Positions 10,159 to 22,303 of a stretch of 64,000 bases of DNA are shown here, piece by piece. Position 1 is the first letter of the stretch. Every line of letters begins with the position of its first letter. The stretch spans positions 992,001-1,056,000 of the forward strand of contig JANATG010000019.1 in the NCBI GenBank assembly GCA_029449235.1. Direction: 5' to 3'. The translations under genes were made by a program, and so were the position numbers. This DNA comes from Linnemannia schmuckeri (Eukaryota; Mortierellomycota; Mortierellomycetes; Mortierellales; Mortierellaceae). The notes beneath the pieces were generated by a model. That model saw nothing but the letters and a program-made list of their open reading frames with translations, had not been told where the DNA came from and searched no databases.

Positions 10159-11313
10159 ATGGACCCTCTTTCGAAACTACCCTTGGAGTGTTTACAGCGC
10201 ATTCTGCAAATCATTGCCGACTGGGACCGCAAAAGTACCTTGGTCGCTCTCCTCACGACAAACAAGCACATCTTTGCTGCCACCTGTCCTTATCTGTACA
10301 GCGATCCCTTCCAGTCCAAGTTGGGACACTATCAAGGACCTGATCATATTCATCGCCAAAGCTTCATTCGTCTTTTACTCGGCCGCATCCCAACCCATAT
10401 CCTTCCCATGATCGTATCTTTGGAATTTGGATTCAACACCTATCCCAGCTCGCACGCCGTTGTCAACCCCATCATAGACTATATGGCTTACATCCAACAT
10501 CTCGATATCAACTTGTCCGATACCAACCCAAGACCTATTGTGTATGAAGAGTTTCCAGGCCAGTACCGGTGGCTCACTGGTCGTCCGCCTCTGTTCCCTA
10601 CATCCATGCCAATCCTACCTCGGCCTCCTCACTCCTTACCATTTCCGCTCTTACAGCCTCCATTTACATCAACTGGGCTTTATCCCCAGCCACACACGCC
10701 TTCCCCGCCTCCGCCTCCGCCAACATCACTCATAGCAACCGGATATCCTTCAGTATATACACCTTCCTCACTTCCGCCATCTCTATGCCCAGTACTCCCC
10801 CCTCCCTGGGAACTCACGGAGGACGAGTTCATGTCCCTACACTCGCGAACCGTAGGGGAAGGCCCGCTTGAACCCCATTACTCCGCCTACAACGAGATTT
10901 TTGGATCCAATGCTAGGGCAAAGCTCCACAAAACTATCCTTTACTACGAGGTAAGCTGGTCAGTTGCCAGTACAATCTTGGAACAACTCAAGTCTCTGAC
11001 GATCCCTCTTATCGATGTATGGCGCTATCTCGATTCAGTGCACCGGCTCGGTCAACTTGAATGCGTCCGGTTCAACTTGGATCAAACTTTCGACAGAAAT
11101 TACAATAGTAACACTGTGAGAGATCGCGCAGATAGAGCGATCAAGGCCATGGTCGTCTTCGTCAAGGAACACAAGCGATTGTTCGGGGACCAGCTTAAGG
11201 TCGTGCATGTTAATGATGTTGGTATGTTGCGGGGTGGTAGCCACATGTGCCCACTTGAAATTCAGTTGGAAATCAGCAAGCTCGTACCCCCTCTCAAGCA
11301 GCCCCGTTCATAA
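10159..11313 (+). CDS. F-box protein, 384 aa
   Basis: Single exon. The N-terminus (MDPLSKLPLECLQRIL, then LVALLTTNKHIFAATCPYLY) is an F-box: a P-L-E-x-L-x-x-I helix followed by a second helix with LLTTNKH and the xxPxLY ending common in Mucoromycota F-box/LRR proteins. Such proteins recruit targets to SCF ubiquitin ligases. After ~145 residues comes a proline-rich stretch with a run of six prolines. The C-terminal ~130 residues (VRFNLDQTF, VVFVKEHKRLFGDQL) look like the start of the substrate-binding half. The chain stops at LKQPRS, shorter than the multi-LRR architecture hinted at by the neighbouring pseudogenes, so it may be truncated. A leader with a TATA box is present, and AATAAATAAAG near 11521 could serve 3' processing. 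Confidence 0.7.
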   Translation: MDPLSKLPLECLQRILQIIADWDRKSTLVALLTTNKHIFAATCPYLYSDPFQSKLGHYQGPDHIHRQSFIRLLLGRIPTHILPMIVSLEFGFNTYPSSHAVVNPIIDYMAYIQHLDINLSDTNPRPIVYEEFPGQYRWLTGRPPLFPTSMPILPRPPHSLPFPLLQPPFTSTGLYPQPHTPSPPPPPPTSLIATGYPSVYTPSSLPPSLCPVLPPPWELTEDEFMSLHSRTVGEGPLEPHYSAYNEIFGSNARAKLHKTILYYEVSWSVASTILEQLKSLTIPLIDVWRYLDSVHRLGQLECVRFNLDQTFDRNYNSNTVRDRADRAIKAMVVFVKEHKRLFGDQLKVVHVNDVGMLRGGSHMCPLEIQLEISKLVPPLKQPRS

Positions 11314-12295
11314 CATGAATGCTCCTTTAGAGTAAGTATTGGATTGCGCGAGTGTAGAGAGGATTCACACTTCGAGGGTTGATGGAAAGGGGAAGGAGTG
11401 CCATCGATTGGAGGGCAAGGAAAGGAACAGAGAAAGTATGAGTGAAGGAATGATTTTATTGTAGTACAGAGAACAAATGAAGCAAAAGAAAGAGTACTAT
11501 TTAGGTAGGAAGGAAACAAAAATAAATAAAGAACACGCAAAACGAGAACGACGCAAAAAGAATGTTCTATTCATTATTATATCTTACAGCTCTTACAGAT
11601 CACAAAATGTGTTTCCGGTCCGGAACGAATTCTAATGTAAGGAATATTCTTGTATTTCATTTCGTGACAGGAGGGGGAGGCAAAAGTGAGAAACGCGGGC
11701 TGCAGAAACGCAAATGGGCTGCAGTTTGCATGATGACAAGGTGGATGTGAACGTCCTCCTATGGTTACACGTGTTTATTTGGTCATTTCGCTTGACGTCT
11801 ATGATGAGGGGGAGACGAGAGGTACTTGCCATGCGTGTTTGAGGGTGGGAACAGAAACGACCTGGGTCTTTCCATTTAGCAAAGCAGTCACCATTCTCGA
11901 CAACTGACATTCATCAAATACGAAAACGCAATACCATTGGGAAGTTCGTACTTTGTTATTGCACCTGTTGTATCGACGTACAGTAGTAATAAAATGAGGG
12001 AGTGTGTAAATGTAATAGGGGGTCTGGAACCTTTGACTTTTATAAAACAAAGAGTTTCCAGGTTCGAAACCCCCTAATCTTTATTTCTATCCGCTTGTAA
12101 TATATGTACTACTTTTTTTACGTAAGTAAAAATGCAGCTGCTACGGCTAGAAACTGATAATATTTCACACATGTCGAGCACGTACACAACAGCACTCACA
12201 ACTGGATGTTAATGTAAACATTGCATGAAAAACAATACACTCAGAATGTATTTTATTTTGCTCCGCACCCCGTAGAGTTGACATCGACGCGTTTA
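11314..12295. other. Intergenic between convergent F-box sequences
   Basis: This stretch contains the 3' flank of the 384-aa F-box gene, an imperfect palindrome at 12016-12076 and the 3' flank of the minus-strand pseudogene. No further coding sequence was supported. Confidence 0.5.
12016..12076. repeat. 61-bp interrupted palindrome
   Basis: Three nested complementary arms are visible: TAGGGGG (12016-12022) with CCCCCTA (12070-12076), CTGGAA (12024-12029) with TTCCAG (12056-12061), and CTTTG (12031-12035) with CAAAG (12048-12052). The right half contains GGTTCGAAACC, which resembles an RNA polymerase III B box. The fold lacks tRNA D and anticodon arms, so it is annotated only as a stem-loop. 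Confidence 0.5.
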
Positions 12296-14220
12296 CTACA
12301 TAAAGTCTACCGGATTCAGGCCTGGTCGGCGTCGCTGAATCTCTCGAATGACTTTTGGAAAGTTCTCAACCGCAGAGGGGTCAATCTTGTCATATCTATC
12401 TGTAAAGGCGCGGCTGTACGGAAACGACAATAATGACGCCCAGGTGAGAGCCGGTAAGTGGTCCACAAACCAGTCCACCTCGCGTTCGCCTATTCTCGTT
12501 GCGACTTCCTTAGTTGTCACTGAAAATGATCCGTGAGACGTTGGAGCTTAGTCAGTCCAGACCACCTTGACAGGAACCTAATTTGACTCGTCTCCGTATC
12601 CTCCAGTGCCAAAAGACCAGGAAGGCTTGTAGTCTTGAAAGGATTCTCAGTGAGATCTCCATTCGGTCCCATTGATACTCCTTGATATTTGATGTTCAAG
12701 ACCTCAAGGCTAATCAGCATTCCGATTTGTGTATAGAGCTTGTCCAGCATGCTCCAGTATTCGTGATCTGCTTGGACCACATTGTCATCGTTGGGTCAGC
12801 CAGGTGTTCAGGGTCTTTTCCGTCAGACGTTAGTCTGACTGCAATCTCCAAATGTCGGATCTTGGAACACGCCCACTCGTTTGTGACAGCATCCCTGAGA
12901 GAAATAGCAGTCCATTCGGAAAACTCGTCCTGGGCCTTCAAGACCTGGAGAGCCCGACAAGACGTAAGGATAGTTCGTAGGGTCGTGCTCTGGAGGTTCT
13001 GGCAGTTGGAGAAGTCGATCTCTCGAAGGGTCCCCGATTGGCGAGAAATAGTCTCAGCTAGGAAACAATTGTCATAGAGCTCATAAACCCTAATGCTCTC
13101 CAATTATCGTCCTGGAGCCCGCTCCATAATGCTTACCAGGAGTTCGCTGTTAAACTTGGAAAGTGACAATTCGGGGTTGCCTGGACAGTGATCCCATATG
13201 GTCCTCGAAATAGCTTGCATATCTTCCTTACTCATGACCCACGGTAACTGCAGCGTCTTGTGGACAGGACAGTGCCGCAGGATGGGACAAAGTAGTAGAG
13301 CAGGGCAATAAAGACGCAGTTTAAGAGGGGCCTCGAGAGTTTTTAGACAGTACAAAGGTCGTTGACGAAGCGCAAGCGAGCCTTGTCCAAAATCCCAATC
13401 ACATTCCTCCAGCTCGAGATTCATGCCTTTCTGAGCCTCATCGTGATTACCCCAGACTTTGAACTCGACTAGAGACTCGGGGCAGCTGAAGAACAGCATC
13501 CTGAGCACTTGAACTGAAACGGTGGTCAATGGCCATGGAAAACCCAGTTGTAAAGTCCTGAGGTTATCGAGCTGAGAGACTGTGCGCAAGAAGTCGCGTA
13601 CAAGACGGGCGGACAAAAGAGGCACCTCATCGAATTGGAGGTCCTGTCAACGTTGCACAGTTGAGGCGGAGCAGCCACAGTAGTTAATGTTGATGGGGGT
13701 CATGCTTGTATAAGGAGGAGATCTCAAGTCGGATGGTGGGTTCCTCGTACATGCATTGGTTAACTGGACGTCTGTAGCGAGTCAAACGGAGGAGTGGCGG
13801 CAAAGGGACAATTTCATGGACAACGTAGGCTGGAATGTAGCTCGGAATATACATCTGATCCCAACCGGGGTGCGAGAGAGCATCGGTCAGTATCGCCCTG
13901 TGGGCCTCTGAGGCGGAGGTGGAGTTGAGGTAGGTCCAGAGGGCGTTCATATAGTATCATGAAAAGTTGGGTTCGCAGATGAAAGACTGGACAGAGTTGA
14001 TGTTGTCGCCCAAGGCTTTAAGGACCTGTGGTGCGCTGATAAGGTCGATTGACTTGGACGCATTATTAAGATCGACTGACTGCCGCCATGCTGGAGTGCA
14101 GATGGCTTTGAGTATGCGGTGGGTCCGTAAGAGATGCAGGAGATCGTGCTTTGAGAGGAAGGATAGGAGATGAACTACGAGTTCTGGGAGATGGAAGAAC
14201 CTGTCGTAGGCTGTTGTCAT
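12296..14220 (-). pseudogene. Decayed F-box/leucine-rich repeat gene
   Basis: The start ATG at 14220 leads into FFHLPELVVHLLSFLSKHDL and LLRTHRILKAICTPAW, a clear F-box. Downstream, alternating frames contain LRR-like segments: LDNLRTLQLGFPWP, SGTLREIDFSNCQNLQS, LISLEVLNIKYQGV and the GEREVDWFVDHLPAL ending. The frame is broken repeatedly by an in-frame TGA at 13957-13959, a TAA at 13684-13686 followed by a shift near 13640, a TAA at 13104-13106, and shifts near 12780 and 12540. This many lesions cannot be explained by introns. The gene was probably a ~600-aa SCF substrate receptor related to the intact F-box gene at 10159. I have not attempted to restore it. Confidence 0.7.
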
Positions 14221-15069
14221 TGCTGCTGTAGCTGTTGTCCTGATGTGTTGGCAGGGTGAAGGAGACGGAAGATGATGATGCTGAGGAAGAAGGAGAGAAA
14301 GAAAAAACACACGGCATGTGTTCTTTACTTTTGCTTCGACTTTGACTCTAGGAACAGGGCACTTGTTGGCAGCATTGTGACCTGCATTGTGCCCATGACG
14401 AGTCAAGACTTTTAACCTTCACTGGTCTTTCTGTATGATCTTGGTGGCGAAACACAACCAGTCTGGCGCGTCGACACTGGAGTTACTGTCTCATCAAGGA
14501 GTAGCATCTATTACTTGAACGCTCCTAGCTTGTCCTGGCCAGTCCATGAGAGACCCCTGCTCACCAGCAATCGACACCCCTTTTTTTTGAGGTTTCTTCT
14601 TATGACTTTGTTCCTTTTCTTTCATCTTTTTGCATGTGACCCCCAAAACAAAACCGAATCTCCATCCTTCCCTCTTTCGTCAACTACAGATCTACCCCCC
14701 CCCCCCCCCCCTACTATCATGCGCCTCCCTCCCAGCAATACAATAACCCACCGCCCAATCTTTCTCCATACCCGAATTAATCGGACATGGGCCATTCCTC
14801 ACTCCTCCCATCACCATCCTCCGCTGCGCCGCAGCAAATCGTCTCGCCTACCAGGCCTTCACGCCCTTTTTCTGGACACGCCTCGACCTTTCAAACGCTG
14901 CTCAGACAGGAAGATTGTCACAGTCCTTGGATGCTCATAGGGCGCTTACAGGAATATCTTATATATGGAGGAGTTGGGTGCAGACTGGGTCCTTGATGCA
15001 TGTTGTGAACTGTATGGCCCACCAGAGTGGAAATGACAGGCTTTTGATTGAGTCAAATATACCTTCGGC

Positions 15070-15103
<34 letters not shown>

Positions 15104-15150
15104 ACAATGTCAATACCGATGACAGCAACACTTTTTCACACACATTAAGC
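14221..15150. other. Intergenic or decayed coding, with CAA microsatellite
   Basis: No intact gene was seen. A C-run lies at about 14695-14710. Composition between 14780 and 15060 looks partly coding, possibly the lost N-terminal part of the following pseudogene, but no F-box can be read. Confidence 0.4.
15068..15100. repeat. (CAA)n microsatellite
   Basis: About ten uninterrupted CAA units lie in front of the 15.2-kb F-box/LRR remnant. The repeat continues as imperfect units for another ~20 bp. Confidence 0.8.
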
Positions 15151-15169
15151 AACAGACGCAGGAGCAACG

Positions 15170-15904
15170 ACAACAATAGCCCAAACCTGGCTTCTCCGCG
15201 AGCGCCTAGGAGACTCTCTACAATGCTCCCTCCCCCCAATAACCCATCTCGCCAGACTGGACTACCGAGCCGAAAAATTCGTTTATTAGTGCTTCTGCGA
15301 AGACACGTACCCCACCATCTCGGACTTCTTCCAGTTAGCCTGGCTCCTTATCCTGAACCGGTCCTCCCTGACACACGTCCGTCTCCACGACTGCAACGTC
15401 CAGGCCCCAGTGGACGTCATCTTCCTTGCACATACAGTCTCCGACCTACCTTCTCTCAAGAACCTCGACCTGAAATTCAGGGTGCGCCTAGTTCGATGGA
15501 AACATGTCGTGCGGACTCTATTCTACAATCTTCCTGTTACTATTGAGGCATTTTCTTTGGATTCAGGTCTGAAGGCGATGGCCGGCCCTCGTGTCGATTC
15601 GCGAGCCACCCACCCGGGGATTGGACTTCCTCTTGCGAGGCGAGACGGACCCTTGTCACGACTCAAGAGGCTACGGATCCTGTTTGCGCAGTGGAAGGGC
15701 ACGCGACTCTTGACTGACTTTGTTGAGGACTGTGCGGCTACGGAGACCTTCTCTCTATCACGCTTTTGTAAATCTAGGAACCTTCCTCTCCTAAAGGCGC
15801 TTGCACTAGCGCTTATCAAATACTGCTTGCATCTTTGGGAACTGAACTCTTGTGGGCAGGTAAAATTACTTCACTGCGTGAAGACTTCGCAGAGCGAAAA
15901 TTAA
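15170..15904 (+). pseudogene. F-box/LRR gene remnant
   Basis: One frame reads LARLDYRAEKFVY, an in-frame TAG at 15287-15289, then CFCEDTYPTISDFFQLAWLL, ILNRSSLTHVRLHDC, DLPSLKNLDLKFRV and LKRLRILFAQWKG. The spacing of L-x-x-L-x-L motifs and the overall style match the substrate-binding half of the Mucoromycota F-box/LRR proteins, such as the pseudogene at 12.3-14.2 kb. No F-box is readable upstream. A GTAAAA after LWELNSCGQ could be an old splice donor. It is a stop-broken, 5'-incomplete copy. Confidence 0.55.
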
Positions 15905-15925
15905 AAATTAGAATTGGATTCCAGC

Positions 15926-16200
15926 TCACGTGCAGTGAAGGGATGGCCGCATGACTATCATGTACCGTTCGAAGATACTTCCCTGAACGGCTGCGTCCGC
16001 CCGATCCATCAAGCTCCTGAGGTCCGTCTGGAAACCTGAGTCCGTCGCGGTGAAGTAGTACACCACCGCCTTGAAAACGAAGGGTTCGTCGACGATGGTG
16101 ACAGCGTCAGGGTCGATGAGCTTAATCCGGCCAAAGGCACTCTCCACCAAGGATGCATTGAAGCTGCCAAGCCAGAGATTGGTTATCATTAAACCATCAG
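15926..16200 (-). pseudogene. Fragment resembling effector-like Mucoromycota protein
   Basis: An open stretch reads LVESAFGRIKLIDPD, then VDEPFVFKAVVYYFTATD and GSIFERYMIVMRP. The pattern (ESAFGRIKLI ... DEPFVFKA ... YF) recalls the C-terminal region of large expanded Mortierella and Rhizophagus families, including Crinkler-like P-loop proteins. That likeness is from memory and unverified. Neither an N-terminal part nor a proper start is present. An A-run at ~16265-16284 follows on the plus strand. I treat it as a gene scrap within the accessory island. Confidence 0.35.
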
Positions 16201-16318
16201 AAAAATGGTTGCCAAAAAAATATCAGATTGTATTATTAATTCGACCGTTCATGCAAAATACTCAAAAAAAAAAAAAAAAAAAAATGATATTGGACATGCT
16301 CGTTGACAATTGGTGTTT

Positions 16319-19300
16319 TCACCGTGCTCGAGCGCCTCGGATGCCATTAGGAAAAATTGGCGCCTCATCGTCTCGAGCACTACTGCTGCTCACATGCATG
16401 CCTCCTCCTTCTCCATCACTGCGACGTCGATCGTCCATATACCCACCACTTCCTCCTGACGACGACAGCCCACCATTGCCTTGACTGGAACTATATACAT
16501 GGTGTGATGGGTGGTGTTGGTGCTGCTGTTGCTGTGACTGATGTTGATAATGATGTTGATGTTGCTGTTGTGGATGTGGAGGCGGTTGCGAGTGCGAGTG
16601 AATACCATGCGAGTATCCACCTATTCCTCTGCCCTCATCGCCATTAGTATTATAGTCAGCGCGATAATGAGCTCCGCCTCCACTTTTGATCGATCCTCCG
16701 TTTTGGTCGTCCCACCGATCATCCGCCGACCTATGGCGCTGATGGTGCTGCATCGACTGAGAGTGAGACTGAAAGGAGGGATAGTGCTGTGAGGATGATG
16801 AAGACGACGTTGGTGGAATATGATGTGAGTGCGCATGGGAAAAGTGTCCAGAGGAAGGTGAGGCCGCACCTGTCCCCCGTACTTCATCGCCACTGATCCT
16901 CCGAGGGCTGTTGCTGTGATTTAGATGGACGTTGCCACTCAGGTGTCCGGTCGATCCATGCTCGGGTCCCCAGCCGTGTCCACCGCGATCTCCACTCCCT
17001 ACTGGGGAGAACGATCCACCGTTCAAGTGCCCACTCTCGGTAGGCGACCATGCCGTAGAGCTGCCTCCATAAGGGGGCAAGGAAGTCAAGTTCGAGGACT
17101 GCCTAGACATGCCGACAGAACTGGACCGTGACATCAATGCCGCCTCTGTTGATCTGTGTCCACCTGAGAGTGGCCGTGAGCTACTCGAGTAATAGTCCGG
17201 GCCTGGAGAGTTTGTTGACCGATGGTGGGGGTGGTAATGCTGTTGTGCGGCGTGGTGGGACGTATGGTGGTGATGAGGATGGCTTGTCACGTTGTATCCA
17301 TGGTGCAGAGGTGGGGATTTTGTGGCACTTCGTGAGTTGCGACCAAAGGATCCTTGTGAATTATGGCTCTGCCGGTGCTGCGGTGACCGGTGAATGGGTG
17401 CATAAGATTGGTGACTAGACGTGACTGGGATTCTGCTGTCAGCGTTTCCATTCTCATAGTAAGGCATGGCGGCAACCCGGCTTAATATGTGATCTCGACG
17501 TGTCCTCTGTGTCGCGTCATCATAGTCGCTGTGGTAGTCTCCAGCGCTTCTCCGATCCAGCTCGTGAAAGGATGGGACAGGGGTCGGAGAAGATGTTGAG
17601 CGCCTGATGACATCGGGCGAGGGCATGGCTGAAGACGATCCACGGTCAGAACTACCATTCGAACGAATATCCAGTCGAGCCATCCTCTGCCTGTTCTCAT
17701 ACGACATGTTATTGATGTTTTGGTTATCGAGTGCATCTACAACAACACAACATCAATGACATCAGGAGAGGGAATTGGTATGAGGGAACGCAGGGGTTAG
17801 CGAACCGGAAAACAAAGCAAAACAACAATCCATTCTCAATGCTCTGGTTGAAAAAATGCAGCGGATGATAATTATTGTGTTGTTGATGGCTTAAACCGTA
17901 CCATCGAGCTGCCGCCTTTTCCTCGGGTTGAGAAGTGCATTCATGAACATCTCTTCACTATTTTCCCACACTGGAGGTGTCCTGGCGGCGGCTGGCGAGC
18001 CGGTACGTTGAGGGAGCACGGGCTCCGTCTGAATCATCCTGTTGGAAATCACAGGAGATGCCTCTGAAGAAGCCACTGGCGATCGACTTGCCGATCCGAT
18101 GACACTTGGCGCCTCCGGTGCAGTTGGTACAGTCTCGTTTTCCACCGGTGCTGGTCGCTCCAGATCCTCCGTCTTAACGGCTGCTGATGGCCCTGGTGTT
18201 GCATGCGCCATATTCTGAAGCGAATTGGCTGCCTCCTGCATACTTGAATCGCCATCGGGATCGACAGCTGTTGAAGTAGACACTGTTGTAGTTACGGCAG
18301 CCTGCGTCGTCGGTTCCTCGTCGCCCTCTTCCTCACTATCCGAAATGAGATCAATGACTTCGATCGCTGGTTTGGCTGGCTTGACAGGTGTTATCGGTGC
18401 TGCTGCTGGCGCCTCATCTTCGTCGTCGTCCTCGTCGATGATAAAGACACTGCCGTCCGTAGGCGCCGCCTTCTTTTTCGGTGATGGGGCGATGACTTGT
18501 CCCGACTTTGCTGACGCCGATGGTAACTCCCATGATCCGTCTGCCTGCACTGTAATACTCTCCAATGACTCCGGAGTCGAATTAAGAAGGTCCTTAAAGT
18601 AACTAGTAATTGCACCGTGCAGCGACACATAATAGCAAGTTCAACGTTAGAGAGTTGTGTTGGGTCTTAAGGAGCAAAATCCCTGATGTATTAAAATTAC
18701 GCACATTCCATGTCAAATAACTTACCCATCCACGACAATTTCCTCCCACGAGTGCATCATCCGGCTGCAGACCGGGCAAGTCCATGTCGGCGTTTGCTCG
18801 TTAAGGTTGAAAAAGGTATACGCGTCAAAACACTGAAGATGTTGGCAGTAAGAAGAGCGAATTGGGACAGTAATTCTCTGAAATCCAAGCTATTGTTGAA
18901 GAAATGCGAAAAAAGGTCTCGATTAGTATTTCATTCATTTCCTGGAGGCCCAAAGCATGAACTGACAGATATACTTCGTGTCAATCGCGCTTACAGGACA
19001 CTTCAGAGACAGTGTACTTGAGGTGGCCATAATATCGTCGTCCTTGTTCCTATCCTCAACTATTACAAGAAAGAAAATCGTTCCCGTTAGTGAATTCCCA
19101 TCCATGTTACTTTGATCCAAGCGACAACAATTATCCGTGCGACATGCTGACGTTTCTCCGTCACATACGGATTCGAAGCATCTGTTCCTTGCTCAAGAAC
19201 TTTCCGCGCTCGATTTCTGCCACAATGGTGGCGACTGATGACTTCTTGACCAAGTTCACTGATGCATAGTAACGCTATTAGAGATGTTTGGGTAAGAAAT

Positions 19301-21363
19301 CCGAGAATGTTAGTTTACAAAGGCCGAACGTAACGTCAACTAGTCGACATGGCCCAAAAAATATCATCCCGTCGCGTACCTTTGGCGAGTTGGCATATAT
19401 GAACTCCACTTTGTTGTATTCAGCTGGATCCAATCGACAGAGTCTGGTAATGTTGGCTGGCGACACCGTTCCAGGTTTGTTCTTCATTCCACGAAGATTC
19501 TAAACAAGTGATATGACAATGGTAAGTCTCCATATGCTAATTATCATATCCAAAGTTCGATTGAAAGTTTTCTCTGACCGACAACTTACTGCCTCCAGAA
19601 CACGCCCACTGATCTTGATCTCGCACACATGCGGGAACTCCATCAATGCTGGCGGATTCGCTGCTCCCTCCACCGATGTACAAAACACCATAATCTGGTA
19701 TTCGGGCTCCCTATGATTTTTCCATTCGAGAAAGGTCAAAGCCGTTCATTATATCAGATTTCCATGCGCGAAGACGCAACCCTGAAGGCCACCATGAGTC
19801 TTTCATAATAGTGTCGTTCTTGTAATACTATCATTACCTTCTCAACTGTACTGAAAGCATGGGTGCAACTGTGAACGGTAGGGTGACAGACATTGTCCGC
19901 TGCTCCTTAGCCTCTGTTATAGAAAGGTGCCATCCAGATCCGGATTGCGGTCCCAGAAAATAAAAAAACGAGGAAGACTGGTTAGTTTTTCATGCTCCTT
20001 AGATCTTAAGTTTTTCCTCGCCCTCTGAATTACAAAAACACTTTCGCAGAAACAAAAACCACCACGCCCAAAAAGGTCATGAATATAGTCTCTGTAGCCG
20101 AGATTCCTGTCTCGCAGATAAACAATGTCCCTCTTTCACATTCCTTATCGCCCACTCTCCTGCTTTTGCCCCACAGAAACGCTTCCTGGGTTCTTACCTA
20201 TGCATAGCCGTGCCGGAGACAAGACCTGAATATCCTTGTAGAAGGGACTGGATTTGAACACAATCTTGTTCTCCGGAACTCCTGAGCGTGCCATGGTCAT
20301 GTAGTGCGGCACTTGTGGACGAACCCCCATCTGACTTTGTTGTACTGGGGTAGAGGTTGGTTTGGATGTCAACATATTGCCCGAGTGTATCCTGTATCCA
20401 CTGCTGCTGCTACTGCTGCTGCTGCCGTGAGGATGTTGAAGTGCTACTGAAGGTGTTGCAATTGTTGACACTTCTCTACAAAAATAAATGAAGAGGTACA
20501 CATGTCAGATATACGGAAAGAGCATCAGTAATACAATAGAGAACCCCTCTATGCATGAACCACACATGCAGCGGCAAAACAAGGGACCTGTCCTCAAGGA
20601 AAACATTAACTGGACAGAAAAAGGCAAAAGTGCAAAAACACACCGCCGTGTTTCTAGATAAAAAAAACGAAGACCCTTACCCCTGATTAAAGGCGGCAAT
20701 GCAATGCCGAATCTGACGGATGGCGACTTGGTCTCCCAGTTGATGGTGGTGTGTGATGAATGCAACGAGTCGCTGGATCAGTTCCGACTTGTTGCCACCG
20801 AGTTTGAGCTGCGGACTGGGGCGGATGTTTTCATTCAGACTTTTGATAAGCAGTTTCAGTTGGGTGACGAGCAAGGCGGGAATAATGCGCCCAGTGATGG
20901 TCTATTATGTCCAGAGAGATAGATTGGTGCAGGCACAAAGGTGGGTCGAAAGAAGAAAGGAAGAAAGGTGAGAGAACAGAAGAGTCAAAAAATAAGAAGA
21001 AAAAAAAAGAAAAAGGTGGTTTTTGAATAACGAGCAGATCCAGTCCATGAGCCCCTTGACTCTTCCTTGTTCATGGTGACTGACATCCCGTATGTGTGGT
21101 TATGCTGCTGCGATCGTCGTCGGTGTCCATCTACTTCTGATGTATGTGTTATTCCATGATAGAGCGTCCTTTTTCCCGCTTGTCTCCTGGGAAAAAAGGG
21201 CGAGAGACCAAGGTAGTTAGTCGATCGAGATGAATTCCTTGGTCCTCCTGGTGTTTGGGCTGTGGTTGTATTGTTCTGCGAAAGTGAGTGACTTGAGATG
21301 TTGACGTTGATTTCGCAGTTTTGAAGTCGCGCGTGCAGCCTTCCTTACCGAGAGGTCCTCCAT
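16319..21363 (-). CDS. PIAS/SIZ-type E3 SUMO ligase
   Basis: SUMO E3 ligase that brings Ubc9-SUMO to nuclear substrates. Eleven exons agree in phase: 21363-21349, 20901-20681, 20475-20198, 19913-19838, 19710-19590, 19499-19380, 19274-19169, 19059-18995, 18877-18726, 18602-17902 and 17736-16319. That gives 1090 aa. Residues ~18-55 form a SAP domain (QLKLLIKSLNENI), ~150-310 a PINIT domain (QLRREPEYQIMVFC, RGMKNKPGTVSPANI), and ~330-385 the SP-RING with its C-x-H-x2-C and WTCPVC zinc ligands. An acidic SIM-like segment (IEVIDLISDSEEE) follows. If the last intron is retained, translation stops at 17891 and gives 621 aa. The spliced form adds ~470 Ser/His/Gly/Gln-rich residues. The domain call is very firm; the last junction is less certain. 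Confidence 0.85.
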
Positions 21364-22303
21364 GAGACTCTATCTAGTGTGTTAGTGAGGGAGCGTTGAT
21401 GTGTTTGTGTGTATTGTTATTCGTTGAGGTCGGACGAGTGTCAATCAGTAGAGGGAGAAGATTGGGATGTGTTTGCTGCTTGCTGCTGTTGTTGGTTGAT
21501 AAAAAGGACTCCAGAGTCTAGTTTGGCTGGCTGTACTGGCTGAAAGACTGGCTGAACAGACTGTCGGCGAGTGAGTTGTCCGGACTCTCGTCGAATAAGA
21601 AAAACAAAGGGCGAGTGAGTGAAAAGGAAAGAGAGAAGGAAAAATATTCAAAAAGCAAGGAACAAATCAACAGGCCAAGGAAACAAAAAGAGGTGCGCAA
21701 ATAGGAAAAAAATTGACCGTCCTCTCTCCCTCTCATTTGATGATGGTTAGAGACCTGCGTACTATGCCAAGAAGGCACAACTTGGCACAATTGAAATTTT
21801 TTTTACACACTGTCTAAAACCTTTATCTACCACCAAAGTCAATCGACTTCGTCGCTATCCACTGACCCTTGTAAATACCCACCCCTTTCACTACCTTGAG
21901 CAAAGCGATGCTTTTCTTTCTTCGCAAGGAAACAAAGACCAAGCAAATCCCCTCCCTCCCACCCCTCTCAAACCCCGAGGCCATTTGCTTTTCTTTAGGC
22001 TCACGCATGGCACCAGCAGTTTTTTCTTTCTTTTTTGTTCCACTTCATGTCTGTGTGACCTACATGCGAACAAGACAAAAAAAGAGACAAGACGAGAAAG
22101 AAAACGGCTTTCCCATTTTTCAACATCCCCATCCACCCATCATGCAAACGCGCACTCCCTTTGCATGATAACTCAAAATTCACTGAGCATGAACAAAAGG
22201 GGGTGGAGGGAGATGTGAAGATTTTGTGGTTGTTTGTTTTGTTGATTGTCGTTTTTCTCTATTTGGATGTGTTCAACATTTTTTTTACCGTCAATTGTTT
22301 TGT
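21364..22303. other. Intergenic, SUMO-ligase promoter side
   Basis: This stretch holds the upstream region of the SUMO ligase and the 3' flank of BUD22. The sequence is purine/pyrimidine biased and no supported gene was seen. Confidence 0.5.

Noticed and set aside
12016..12076. tRNA gene suggested by GGTTCGAAACC
   Set aside because: No D arm, anticodon arm or proper T stem; the complementarity is a simple nested hairpin.
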